A DNA stretch of 64,000 nt, from assembly GCF_014305155.1 (NCBI RefSeq), contig NZ_JACRUK010000019.1, positions 1-64,000 of the forward strand, read 5' to 3'. The notes under the pieces were generated by a model. It was not told the DNA's origin. It searched no databases and saw only the letters and a list, made by a program, of their open reading frames with translations. Below are positions 18,099-29,831 of this stretch, piece by piece. The stretch comes from Flavobacterium muglaense (GTDB lineage Bacteria > Bacteroidota > Bacteroidia > Flavobacteriales > Flavobacteriaceae). Position 1 is the first letter of the stretch, and the number at the start of each line of letters is the position of its first letter. The position numbers and the translations under genes were made by a program.

Positions 18099-19499
18099 AT
18101 GCTAAACAACGACGCCATAGTAGCACTAGCAACACCATCAGGAGCTGGAGCCATCGCTATCATAAGAATATCAGGACAAGAAGCCATCACCATAGGGAAT
18201 TCGGTTTTCAAATCCATCAAAAACAAAAAATTATTAAATCAAAAAACACATACCCTTCACTTAGGGCATATTGTTGATGGTGCTAAAACGCTAGACGAAG
18301 TCTTGGTTTCTATTTTCAAAGGACCCAACTCGTACACAGGCGAAAACACGATCGAAATTTCCTGTCACGGCTCTACTTACATTCAGCAACAAATCATTCA
18401 ATTGTTATTGCGTAAAGGTTGCCGTATGGCTGATGCGGGTGAATTTACCCTACGTGCTTTCTTGAACGGTAAATTAGACCTATCACAAGCCGAAGCTGTT
18501 GCCGATTTGATTTCGTCAGATAATGAAGCCTCTCACCAAATTGCCATGCAACAAATGCGTGGTGGTTTTTCTAATGAAATAGCCAAACTGCGTGAAGAAT
18601 TATTGAATTTTGCTTCACTAATCGAACTCGAATTAGACTTCGCAGAGGAGGATGTAGAATTTGCCGACAGAACACAGTTTCACGAACTCTTAAACCGAAT
18701 CGAGTTTGTCCTAAAACGCTTAATCGACTCCTTTGCCGTTGGAAACGTAATCAAAAACGGAATCCCAGTAGCCATTGTAGGCGAACCAAACGTAGGGAAA
18801 TCTACGCTTTTGAACGCTTTACTAAACGAAGAACGCGCCATAGTCTCAGAAATTGCTGGAACCACTCGTGATACGATCGAAGACGAATTGGTCATTGGCG
18901 GAATCGGTTTCCGTTTCATCGATACGGCTGGTATTCGTGAAACAATAGATATCGTAGAAAGCATCGGAATCAAGAAAACATTCGAAAAAATCGAACAAGC
19001 GCAAGTAGCTTTATATTTGTTTGATAGTTTAAAGTTTAAAGTTCAAAGTTCAGAATACATCATCGAAATTGAAAAGATCAAAAATCAGTTTCCTTTAAAA
19101 CCGTTAGTGGTTGTGATAAACAAACTGGATTTATTATCAGATCTTGAAATTAGTACTATTCAAAAAGAACTTGAAACCTTAAACATTAAACTAATTTTTC
19201 TGAGTGCTAAGGAGAAAATTGGAGTCGACGAACTTAAAAACCAACTCCTTTCCTTTGTGAACACAGGTGCCCTGCGCAACAACGAAACTATCGTTACCAA
19301 CACCAGACATTATGATTCGTTGCTAAAAGCCCTAGACGAAATCACAAAAGTAAAATACGGATTAGAAACCAACCTTTCAAGTGACCTAATGGCGATCGAT
19401 ATCAAAGAAGCTTTGTATCATTTTGGGATGATCACCGGGCAAGTTACGAATGATGAATTGCTAGGGAATATCTTTGCGAATTTTTGTATCGGGAAGTAA
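18099..19499 (+). CDS. mnmE: tRNA uridine-5-carboxymethylaminomethyl(34) synthesis GTPase
   Basis: 466 aa from the ATG at 18099. This start is chosen because the protein then begins MLNNDAIVALATPSGAGAIAIIR, the conserved MnmE N-terminus, and a promoter sits just upstream; the 51 codons that extend the frame upstream run into a repeat. The G domain has GEPNVGKST, DTAGIRET and NKLDL, and the protein ends in CIGK, whose Cys is the conserved C-terminal residue. With MnmG it modifies U34 of certain tRNAs. Cytosolic. Confidence 0.96.
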   Translation: MLNNDAIVALATPSGAGAIAIIRISGQEAITIGNSVFKSIKNKKLLNQKTHTLHLGHIVDGAKTLDEVLVSIFKGPNSYTGENTIEISCHGSTYIQQQIIQLLLRKGCRMADAGEFTLRAFLNGKLDLSQAEAVADLISSDNEASHQIAMQQMRGGFSNEIAKLREELLNFASLIELELDFAEEDVEFADRTQFHELLNRIEFVLKRLIDSFAVGNVIKNGIPVAIVGEPNVGKSTLLNALLNEERAIVSEIAGTTRDTIEDELVIGGIGFRFIDTAGIRETIDIVESIGIKKTFEKIEQAQVALYLFDSLKFKVQSSEYIIEIEKIKNQFPLKPLVVVINKLDLLSDLEISTIQKELETLNIKLIFLSAKEKIGVDELKNQLLSFVNTGALRNNETIVTNTRHYDSLLKALDEITKVKYGLETNLSSDLMAIDIKEALYHFGMITGQVTNDELLGNIFANFCIGK

Positions 19500-19575
19500 A
19501 AAGCACCTAAGCTCCATTTTAATTAAATCATCTTTGGTTCACTGAAGCCTTACTAAATATCAAACAATAAAACAG

Positions 19576-19615
19576 AAACCCAAAAGAAACTTCTTGTTAT
19601 CCTTTGGGTTTTGTT
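19576..19615 (+). terminator. mnmE terminator
   Basis: AAACCCAAA / TTTGGGTTT with an 18-nt loop, ending in a T-rich run. Confidence 0.65.
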
Positions 19616-19843
19616 GTTAAAAGACTGCTTCTTTCTTTATTATAAATTTCACATCTATCAGTTGTAATTTACATTCGTACTATTCCTTTTCTTAAATAGA
19701 ATTAAGACTGTCATCCTACTGACCATAACGCTATTGAGAACTTTATTTTTCCAATATTAAAATTTATTCGTTAATTTTACATCTATAATTTAAGAAAATT
19801 ATAACATGTATTTTTTTCTTAAATAAACATTTCGAACTAAAAC

Positions 19844-19895
19844 CAGTTCAGCGAACAACTGAACTGAAAAACATAGCATTCAACGATTACTTTTG
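19844..19895 (+). promoter_or_regulatory. promoter with upstream palindrome for the giant surface-protein gene
   Basis: A -7-like box TACTTTTG lies at 19888-19895. Just upstream CAGTTCAG (19844-19851) and CTGAACTG (19859-19866) form a perfect palindrome with a 7-nt centre, in the place of the -33 region. This could be an operator. The rest of the 480-bp gap from mnmE is AT-rich and shows only the mnmE terminator. Confidence 0.5.
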
Positions 19896-19980
19896 TTTTT
19901 TCGTGTTTATTTTCTTATTTTATCGAAAGTATTACATCAAATAGCAAAAAAATTAGACTCCAATTTATACCATAGATATT

Positions 19981-20358
19981 ATGAAAAAAAAATACTTACT
20001 TCTATTTTGTATTTTATTATCCTTTTTCCCAAACGCTTATTCACAACTAAGTGACTTGCATTATTTGCCGCCCTTAAAACAGGTTACCAATAATCAAGCT
20101 GTAAGAAACCAAGCTTTCTATCTTTCTACTCCTGAAACAATCCCTTTTACTGTGGAAGTTTTCGAAGGGGCAAGCACTACGCCTGTCACAGTTTTGGTAG
20201 TCTCAAATGCCGTTCCTATTAAATATGACTTAGGTGATGGAGACAATAACATTAGTTTAGTTACCAATGCCAACACAGGAATTGTATTAAGTAATAGCGG
20301 ACTGCGCTTTCAAGCCGCTGGAGGACAAAAATTCTATGTCAATTATAGAGGTCGATAG
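19981..20358 (+). pseudogene. 5' fragment of the giant T9SS-secreted surface protein
   Basis: Carries the signal peptide (KKKYLLLFCILLSFFPNAYSQ) and the first part of an IgGFc-binding-like N-terminal domain. The frame runs into a TAG at 20356, within FYVNYRGR. The protein clearly continues in the -1 frame directly after this point (SIGAQGTSLTSKGRQALG), so the gene has a net loss of one base near 20345-20355. No slippery heptamer is visible, so this looks like a mutation or sequencing error, not programmed frameshifting. Confidence 0.8.
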
Positions 20359-23300
20359 GGGCACAAGGAACTTCACTTACATCAAAAGGAAGGCAAGCTT
20401 TAGGAACTATATTCAAATGGGGAGGAATTCCTAATAGAGCCACTAACGCTAATTTGACTACGACCTTAGGAATCATGGCTACCGAAGACAATACTATTGT
20501 AACCATAAGTGGTTATGATCCAAACTGCGAGTTTAGACTAGGGAATGACGCCGGTGGAATTACAGATAATACACTGACAATAAACCTGAATGCGGGCCAA
20601 TCCTATGTGGTAGAAGCTCCAAAAAATCAGACTACAGCCAATATAGACGGTTGGCTTGGCGCCACAATTACGGCCAATAAAAAAATAGCCATTAGTAACG
20701 GTGGTCTAAATGTAGGTGTAAGAGCTGGTGCACAATCGCGTGATGCTGCAATTGATCAACCTGTACCGCAAAATATTATTGGTAAAGATTATGTTTTTGT
20801 AAGAGGAAATGGTACTGATGAAACTGAGTTCCCAATTATTATAGGAACGCAAAATGGGACAGACATTTTTGTTAATGGTTCGAGTATTCCAATAGCTACA
20901 ATCAACAATGGAGATTATTTTGAAATTCCGGGTAGCAACTATTCGTCTGGTACTATCGGAGCAAACATGACCGTTATTACTTCGAAAGAAGCCTACGCCT
21001 ATCAATGTTTAGCAGGTTCAAGCGGAATCCAAACTATTGGTCTTAATTTTGTAGCACCAGTTAACTGCTTACTACCTGATAATTTAAGTAATATCCCTGA
21101 TATTAAAGACGTAGCTGGTTTAAGCTTCACCGGAGGAATTACTATTTTAGCATCTACCTCAACGCCAGATGGAAATATAATGGTTACAGATGGAACAGGA
21201 ATGGTAAATGTACCTCCTTCAATTCCATCCTCAGGTCTTCCTTGGAAGTCTTTCTTCGTTCCTAATTTAACTGGAAATGTTTCCGTTTCTTCAACGGGTC
21301 CTATTGCTGTTGGTTTCATTGGTGTTAACAATAACGCGGGTATCGCTGGATATTTTTCTGGTTTTGACACCGTGCCTGTAGTTGATCTTGCCATAAATGG
21401 TGGGGGTTGTTTACCTGGGTCTGATTTAGTTGAAACATCTGGAACATTTGATGCATACCAATGGTATAAAGACGGGACTTTAATAGCAGGAGCTACAAAT
21501 CAAAATTACACACCTGTTTCACCCGGTGACTTTTTTGTAAGAGTTACTAAAGGAGGTTGTACCTACGACTCGCCCATTTTATCGGCATACAATTGTGATC
21601 CTGAAATTGTTTTAACAAAAACGGTAGACAAAAGTAATGTTATCGAAGGTGATATCATTAATTTTAAAGTAACAGTAAAAAGTCTAGGAGTTAATCCAGT
21701 AAACAATTTAGTTATTACTGATTTGCTTCCTGCTGAACTTTCTTTTGTAAGTGCTACTCCTGCCAAAGGAACTTGGACCGCTCCTTACTGGAACATTGGA
21801 CAAATGACTAATGGCGAAGTCTTTAGCATTACCATTAAAGCTAAAGTAAATGAAGTGAGCGCTACTACCACTGTCGCTAATACCGTTTCGAATTCTCAAA
21901 CCGAAGTAGAAGCTGACGTAATTACCGACGATGACACAGAAGCTGTAACCATTACAAACAGTGGCTTAACTGTTACCAAAGAAACTTTACCGGCAGACGA
22001 TGGAACTTATGACACTTTAAACGAACTCATTAAGTATAAAATTGTTGTAACGAATACAGGCGATACGGAACTAAGTAATGTAACTATTACCGATCCAAAA
22101 GCTGATACCGGCAGCATCAGCCCATCATCTGTAGCAACACTAGCAATTGGTGCTTCAACCACATTTACAGCAACTCATAAAATAACGCAAGCTAATATTG
22201 ATGCTGGAAAAGTAATTAATCAGGCTACCGCCAAAGCATTACTTTCTAACGATTATGAGATATCTGATATTTCGGACGATCCTAATGATCCAAACAATAA
22301 CATTGACGATCCAACTATTACTCCCATCGTTCAAAACGGAAAATTAGTATTAGAAAAAACAGCAGATCCCGCAGACGATGGATTATATGATAGTTTAGGC
22401 GAAAAAATAAACTATGAACTATTAGTCAAAAACACAGGAAACGTTACCCTAAATAATATTACAATAACAGATTCAAATGCTGATGCGGGAAGTATTTCAC
22501 CTGCAAACCTTACTAGTTTAGCAGCAGGCGCCTCTTTTACTTTTACGGCCAAACACACCATCGTTCAAGCCGACTTTAACAACGGGAAAGCGACTAACAC
22601 AGCTACTGTTACTGGAACAATACCTGTTGTTGGTACATTGATTACTGATCAATCTGATGATCCTACAACAATTGCTCCAAATGATCCTACAGTAGTGACT
22701 GTGCCAGAAATAGGAAAACTGACCTCGACCAAAGTTGATGCTGCTCCAGCAGACGGCAGTTTTGACACTGTTGGTGAGATCATTACGTACACTATTTTTG
22801 TAACAAATACAGGGACAATCACCTTAACAGACCTTAATATTGTTGATCCTAATGCTGATACTATAACATTACAGTCAACTACGGGAACTGATACCAATAC
22901 AACTGATAATCGTGTTGACAGTATTGATCCTAATCAAACAGCTACTTTTATTGCCACTCATGCCATAACTCAAGCTGACTTAGACCTTGGAAAAGTCCAA
23001 AACAGAGCCACGGCATCAGCTCTTGACATAACACCCGCCAGCGTTACAGATCTCACTGACGATCCAGACAACCCAAATAATAATATTGATGATCCAACAA
23101 TAACACTGTTAAACGCAACACCTTCTTTATCTATTACTAAAACAGTAAATGACGACTCAAACGTAGCTGCGGGTCAACTACTAACTTATACTTATATTGT
23201 TACCAACAACGGAAATGTAACCATCGATGATGTAACCATAAGCGACTTACATAGCGGCAGCGGCACGTTAACAACGCCCAAACTGCAAAGTACAACCGGT

Positions 23301-23987
23301 ACTGATAATGACACTACTGATAATAAAATTGAAACTTTAGCACCCGGACAAATAGGAACCTGGACTGCAACGTACACTGTAACTACTAGTGATATTACGA
23401 ATCAAGTTGATATAACCAATACCGCAACAGCTACAGGAACACCTAAGATTAAAACACTAACGAACCCAACTGCCACAAAAAATACAACTGTACATCCTAT
23501 AGAAACGATTTGCAGTGATGCCGCTTTAGCACACGACTTGACTTTAGACGGATCATTTACGGGTGCCTCTTTTAGTTGGGTAGCTGCAGCAAATGGCGAT
23601 ATAACAGGTGCAAGTACTAGTCCTAAAACAACTACTACAATTAATGATATTCTTGTCAATGACTCAGGAACTGACCAGATCATGCAGTACAACATCACTG
23701 TACGAAACTCCAGTAATGTGATTATTGACACTTACAAATATGTTGTGACCGTACATTCTCAATTGATAATTCCCGATGATGATTCGTCTAAAATAGCTTG
23801 TATTGCGCAAGCTACTATGCCCGCAACTCCAGTTGTAACAGACTATTCAGGAGCTACAATTACACCCGTAATTACAGAAAATACAAGTCCTATTTGCGAA
23901 GGAGATAAAATTTATAGTTTTGAATATACAGACTGCGTAGGAAATAAATACACCTACAAATATACCTACACTATTGACTTAACTATC

Positions 23988-24953
23988 AAACCTGTTGTTC
24001 CTGTGGATGGAGCGAGTACAGTAGAATGTTTAGCCAATGCAACAACACCAACGCCTCCAACAACTGTAAAAGACAGTTGCGGAAACGCCATTACTGCCGT
24101 CTTCGTTTCGACTGTAGATTCTCCTTCATCATTAACTTGCGAAGGAACCAGAACTTATAATTATTCGTTTACAGATTGCTCCGGTTTAGTTTCGAATTGG
24201 AAATACGTTTATACTATTGACAAAACAACAAAACCAGTTGTTCCTGTGGATGGAGCAAGTACAGTAGAATGTTTAGCCAATGCGACACCACCTACTACTC
24301 CAACAACTGTAAAAGATGTTTGTGGAACTGCCATTACAGCTGTTTTAGTTACGACTGTAGATTCTCCTTCATCATTAACTTGCGAAGGAACGAGAACATA
24401 CAAATATACGTTTACAGATTGCTCCGGTTTAGTATCGAATTGGAAATACGTTTATACTATTGATAAAACAACAAAACCAGTTGTTCCTGTGGATGGAGCA
24501 AGTACAGTAGAATGTTTAGCCAATGCGACACCACCTACTACTCCAACAACTGTAAAAGATGTTTGCGGAACAGCGATTACTGCCGTTTTAGTTTCAACTG
24601 TTGATTCTCCTTTATCATTAACTTGCGAAGGAACGAGAACCTATAATTATACGTTTACAGATTGCTCTGGTTTAGTATCGAATTGGAAATACGTTTATAC
24701 TATTGATAAAACTACTGTTCCTGTTATTCCTGCAGATGGAGCAAGTACAGTGGAATGTTTAGCCAGTGCGACAACGCCAACTCCTCCAACAACTGTAAAA
24801 GATGTTTGCGGAACAGCGATTACTGCCGTTTTAGTTTCAACTGTAGATTCTCCTTCATCATTAACTTGCGAAGGAACCAGAACTTATAATTATACCGATT
24901 GCTCTGGTTTAGTTTCGAACTGGAAATACGTTTATACTATTGATAAAACAACA
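23988..24953 (+). repeat. four 81-aa (243-bp) HYR-like tandem repeats
   Basis: Units start at 23988, 24231, 24474 and 24717 (243 bp each); the last is 237 bp because two codons in the NYTFTDCSG segment are missing. Each carries PVVPVDGASTVECLA, CGTAITAVLVSTVDSP and SLTCEGTRTY, with four Cys likely to pair. The DNA is nearly identical between units, unlike the diverged DUF11 repeats around them. Confidence 0.9.
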
Positions 24954-27900
24954 AAACCTGTTGTTCCTGCAGATGCTGGTTCAACAGTACATGATATCTC
25001 GAAAGCTGTTCAACCAGCTGCTCCAACTGTAATGGATAAATGTGGAAACAACATCACTCCTATCATCACACAAAATGCGAGTCCTGTTTGTGATGGTACT
25101 AAAGTTTATACTTTTACCTATACTGATTGCGCTGGAAATAGTGCTGTGTACAAATACACATACCAAATTGATGTTACCTCAACATTGGTTATTTCGAATA
25201 AAATAAGAACGACTTGTAGCAATGTTGCTCTTAATTTTGATCTAAAAACAGTAACAACATTGGTAAACCCTACTTTCCAATGGACTGCTACAGATAACCC
25301 TAATGTTAGTGGTGAGAATAATAACACCGGAACTTTACTAAATGACCTTTTAGTCAACAAAACAGGAACTGCTCAAAATGTGAAGTACACTATTATTCCT
25401 TTCAACAACGCAGGCTGTCAAGGTCCTAGTTTTGAAGTTCTAGTTACAGTAAATCCTGAACCTTACGTAGCTACAGCTCCTACAGCAGTAACTTGCAGCA
25501 ACATTCCATTAAATCACGATTTAAACTCAGATGTTAATGTTACTGGAGCAACTTTTAAATGGGTAGCAATAAGTAATCCTAATGTGAGTGGCGCAACAAC
25601 AACAGTAAACACCTCAGAAACAATCACTGATAACTTGATTAATACTTCTGGAATTGTTCAAACTGTTGTATATAAAATCACTCCTGAGTCTATAAAAGGG
25701 TGCTTGGGTACCACTTACAACTTTACTGTTACCGTACGTCCTGAGGCCAAGTTAATAGTAACCAAAAGTACAATTGTTGCTACAGATGGTGCTTATGACA
25801 GTCTGGGCGAGCTAATCAAATACCAAATTACGGTTGAAAATCCAAACGAACTAGCACTTACCAATCTAACTTTGACCGATGCAAACGCTGACGCCAATAG
25901 TATTAGTCCGTTAACTATACCTACTGTTGCTGCATTTGCAAAAACAACTTTTACAGCTTCACACACGATTACGCAAGCCGACTTAGATGCTGGTTTTGTA
26001 GATAACAGTGCTATTGGAAAAGCTTTTGATCCTTGCGGAACTGCTGTTACGGATGATTCTGATGATCCTAGTACCGCTGCCGCAAATGATATAACGCGAA
26101 CCCCTTTGGTACAAAAACCATTAATTGCTTTAGAAAAAACATTCCAATTTAATGACGAAAATGGCGATGGAATTGTTCAAAATAACGAAACAATAACCTA
26201 CCGCTTTAAAGTAATCAACACTGGAAATGTTAACCTAACTGCTATTCAGATTACAGATCCACTAATTACAGTAAACGGAGGCCCTATTAACTTAGCACCA
26301 GGCGCTATTGATACAACTACTTTCTTTGGAACCTATACTTTGAACCAAAGCGTAATTGATTCAGAGAGTTTGACGAATTCAGCTACTGTTGAAGGAGTAG
26401 ATCCAAAAGGGAATTTGGTTTCAGATATTTCTGACGACCCAAAAGACCCAACAAATACGGATAGCAATGGAAACGGAAATCCAGATGACAGTACCGTTTT
26501 TGCAATAGCGGCAAAACCCGAATTAACATTAAAAAAATCAGGGGTATTTCTTGATGCTAATGGAGATGGACTACCGCAAGCTGGTGAAAAAATCGAATAT
26601 ACTTTTGACATTAATAATACTGGAAATGTCACTATGAAAGGAATTACTGTTAGCGATCCATTGACAACCGTTACAGGAGGACCAATTGATTTATTACCAG
26701 GTCAAACGGATACGACTACTTTTACTGCAATATATACCTTATCACAAACCGATGTAAATGCTGGTAAAGTAACCAACACGGCTACTGCTTCAGGAAAATC
26801 TCCTAATGGCAGCACGATAACTGATGCTTCTGATGATCCTTCTACCGTAGCAAACAATGATGCTACGGTAACTAAACTGACACAAGATGCTCAGATTACA
26901 CTATTAAAAACAGCGGTATTTAAAGACCAAAACGGAAACGGTTTCCCTGAAGTAGGCGAAACCATTGCGTACACTTTCAATGTGAAAAACGTTGGAAATG
27001 TAACCGTAACTGATGTACAAATTACCGATCCATTAATTACCGTGACCGGTGGACCAATTACCTTAACACCAAAACAATTGGATGCTACCACATTCAAAGG
27101 TTCTTATACATTGACCTTAAATGACATCAATACAGGAAGCGTAACGAATAGTGCAACAGCAGAGGCGAAAGATCCAAAAGGAAATACTGTTTCGGCATTA
27201 TCTGATGATCCAAATAATCCTACCAATGTTGACACTAATAACGACGGACACCCTGATGATAAAACGGTAACTAAACTGGTTGCAAATCCAAAATTATCGG
27301 TTAGTAAAACAGGTGTTTTCAATGATGCTAATTCTGATGGCCTTACTCAAGTAGGCGAAACAATTAGCTATACATTTGAAGTAAAAAATATTGGTAATGT
27401 AACTGTAAGTGCCATAAAAATAACGGATGCTTTGGTTGGTGTTAACGGCGGGCCAATTTCTTTGAATCCAAATCAAAATGACAGCACCACCTTTACTGCA
27501 CTTTACACGATCAAACAAAGTGATATTGACGCTGGTAAAGTCACAAATACAGCTATTGCTTCTGGTTTGAGTCCAAAGGGCAATGTGGTTTCGGATACAT
27601 CTGATGATCCAAATAACAGTGCCAACCAAGATACTAATGGTAACGGAGAACCTGATGATGCAACCGTGACAACCCTTCCTGGAAAAGGAAAAATTAGTTT
27701 AACCAAAGTAACTTTGGCAGCAGCTGATGGTGCTTATGATACTGTAGGAGAAAAAATCAATTACCAATTAACAATTACAAACACTGGAAACCTAACACTT
27801 ACAAACGTAATTGTTACTGATGCTAATGCTGACAGCGGAAGCATACTTCCGGCAGTAATCACAACAATTACTCCTGGTGCTACTGCAACCGTAAATGCGC

Positions 27901-28863
27901 AACATACATTAACATTAGCCGAAATCAACTCTGGTTCGGTGACCAATAGTGCTTCTGTGAATGCAAAAGATCCTTTTGGAAATACCATTACTGATATTTC
28001 TGATGATCCAAATAATGCTACCAATAGCGATTCAAATGGAGACGGTGATCCTGATGATGCAACCATTACACTCCTTTCGCAAAAGCCTTCTATTTCGATA
28101 GAAAAAACGTTTACTTTCAATGATGAAAACAAAGACGGTTTCCCTCAGTTGAATGAAACCATAACCTATGATTTTAAAGTAACCAATACCGGAAATGTTA
28201 CCCTTTCAAACATTACAGTAACGGATGCTTTAGTACCCGTTCTAGGTGGTCCAATTACGCTTGGTTCAAAACAAATGAACAATAATACTTTCTATGCTGA
28301 TTACAAAATCACTCAAGCAGATATTGATGCGGGTGCTATTGTAAATTCGGCTACAGTAAACGCTAAAGACACTAATGGCAACAATGTAACGGATACATCC
28401 GATGATCCTAACAATCCTACTAATACCGATGTTAACGGAGATGGAGAACCAGATGATGCAACTGTAACGCCATTGGCACGTAATCCAAAATTAACAATCA
28501 CTAAGAAAGGAACTTTTATAGACACCAACAAAGACGGCTTAGCACAAGCTGGAGAAACGATCAAATACCATTTTGATGTGAGCAACACTGGTAATGTTAC
28601 CATCAGCGGTATAACTGTTGACGATGCTCTTGTACCTGTAACTGGAGGTCCTTTAACCTTAGCTCCAAAAGCGAAAAACACAACCACATTTCAAGCCATC
28701 TATGTTTTAACTCAAGATGATGTAAACGCAGGTTTTGTAGTAAACTCCGCTACAGCAATTGGTCAAGATCCTTTTGGAAATACCATTACTGACAAATCAG
28801 ACGATCCTACAACTACTGCTAAAAATGATGACACGACTACTAGCCTAGCAAGAGAGTCGCAAT

Positions 28864-28872
28864 TATCTTTAT
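28864..28872. repeat. target-site duplication, left copy
   Basis: TATCTTTAT here is repeated at 29830-29838; eight of these nine bases are the probable duplication, the usual size for IS1595 elements. Joining the two flanks at this word restores the DUF11 frame. Confidence 0.8.
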
Positions 28873-29830
28873 AGGTATAGGCGCTTTAATCGCACTCGTT
28901 AGTTACTGAATTTATTGATTTTTATTTGTAATTAACCATCTTTCGTATTAACACATCGAAGATTGTATCCATATTTGACCTTCTGTTGTATCTAAAATGA
29001 TATTCATTCAAATAATCCTGCATATGTTCTTTGCTACAATGATGATGTATTCCTCTTAGCCAACCTTTGATATTCATTATGTGAATATGTAACTCTTTAA
29101 AGTTTTTTCCATCATCTGAATCAACTTGTTTCAGGTTTGGAAAATCTTTTTTCAATGGACTATAACCTCTCCATTTATCTGTAATTATAGTAGCTTCTTT
29201 TGAGACATATTTCTTTAGAAAAGCCCCTAATTCCATTGCAGATGAATGTTCTATGACCTCGGCATAAGCACGTCCAACACCATCGTCTGAAATTTCTACG
29301 GCAAGAACAGCAAGTTTTTTCAACCCTTTACTTCTCCCTTTCTTATTTTCTTCTGGGCCGCCAACCATAAACTCATCGACATGAATTACCCCTGTTAATG
29401 GGTGGTTCAAGCTGCTTTTCATTGCTTGTTGCACTTTTGATTTGAAAGACCAACAAGTCTTTTGACGAAGTTCAAACTCTGAACTTAACTCTAAAGATGA
29501 CATCCCTTTCTTCTTGGTGCTAATTTTAAAAGCAATATGGAATGCAATTAAAAGAGAAAATTTAATCTTCTCAAACATTGTTCCTGTTGTAGGACTTTCA
29601 TCGTATCTGCATTTTGTGCATCGTCTGTTTTGAGGATTTTTTCCATTCCCGAACTTGTCGTTATCACACCGTTTACATTTATATCCGTCTGCCCATTTTA
29701 TTTCTGAAAGATAAATCAAACAATCATTAGCATCTTTAAATCTATTATGAAATTTTATCGAATTCACTCCTCTAAAAATATTTCTATCTGCCATAAGGCT
29801 AAGATAATTATTTGCGACCTAAACGCCTAT
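28873..29830 (-). mobile_element. IS1595-family insertion sequence
   Basis: About 958 bp holding one transposase gene on the minus strand. The ends are imperfect inverted repeats: left TATAGGCGCTTTAATCGC (from 28876), right end read inward TATAGGCGTTTAGGTCGC, 14 of 18 matching. The left side has about four extra bases (AGGT) outside the repeat. It sits inside the fourteenth DUF11 repeat of the host gene. Confidence 0.88.
28922..29794 (-). CDS. IS1595-family transposase (ISXO2-like DDE domain)
   Basis: 290 aa. An N-terminal zinc ribbon (CKRC near residue 38, CTKC near 58) precedes the ISXO2-like DDE domain. Visible catalytic-type motifs are HVDEFMVGGPEE (first Asp), IITDKWRGY (second Asp) and the HHHCSKEHMQDYLNEYHFRYNRR block containing the final Asn/Glu region. 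The frame is intact and full length, so the element may still be active. Its orientation is opposite to the host gene. Confidence 0.93.
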   Translation of the reverse strand: MADRNIFRGVNSIKFHNRFKDANDCLIYLSEIKWADGYKCKRCDNDKFGNGKNPQNRRCTKCRYDESPTTGTMFEKIKFSLLIAFHIAFKISTKKKGMSSLELSSEFELRQKTCWSFKSKVQQAMKSSLNHPLTGVIHVDEFMVGGPEENKKGRSKGLKKLAVLAVEISDDGVGRAYAEVIEHSSAMELGAFLKKYVSKEATIITDKWRGYSPLKKDFPNLKQVDSDDGKNFKELHIHIMNIKGWLRGIHHHCSKEHMQDYLNEYHFRYNRRSNMDTIFDVLIRKMVNYK

Positions 29831-29831
29831 A

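Larger units (their letters stand above)
20349..28874 (+). pseudogene. central fragment of the giant surface protein (DUF11 and HYR-like repeats)
   Basis: About 2840 codons in one frame. First comes the rest of the IgGFc-binding-like domain (GIMATEDNTIVTISGYDP onward). Five DUF11 repeats follow, then a PKD-like Cys segment and four HYR-like repeats of about 81 aa (23988-24953). Two more PKD-like segments and eight further DUF11 repeats follow. Many of the later DUF11 units carry an EF-hand-like loop such as DENGDGIVQNNE, suggesting calcium-stabilised rods. Each unit shows the (T/S)NTGNVTL core and a DDPNNP.N.D linker. The frame ends in a TAG made by the left end of the inserted IS. The likely role is adhesin or cell-surface filament. 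An internal ATG at 20454 could in theory start translation, but without a signal peptide. Confidence 0.85.

Noticed and set aside
20340-20360. Programmed -1 frameshift in the giant gene
   Set aside because: No X_XXY_YYZ slippery heptamer and no clear downstream stem; a simple base loss is more likely.
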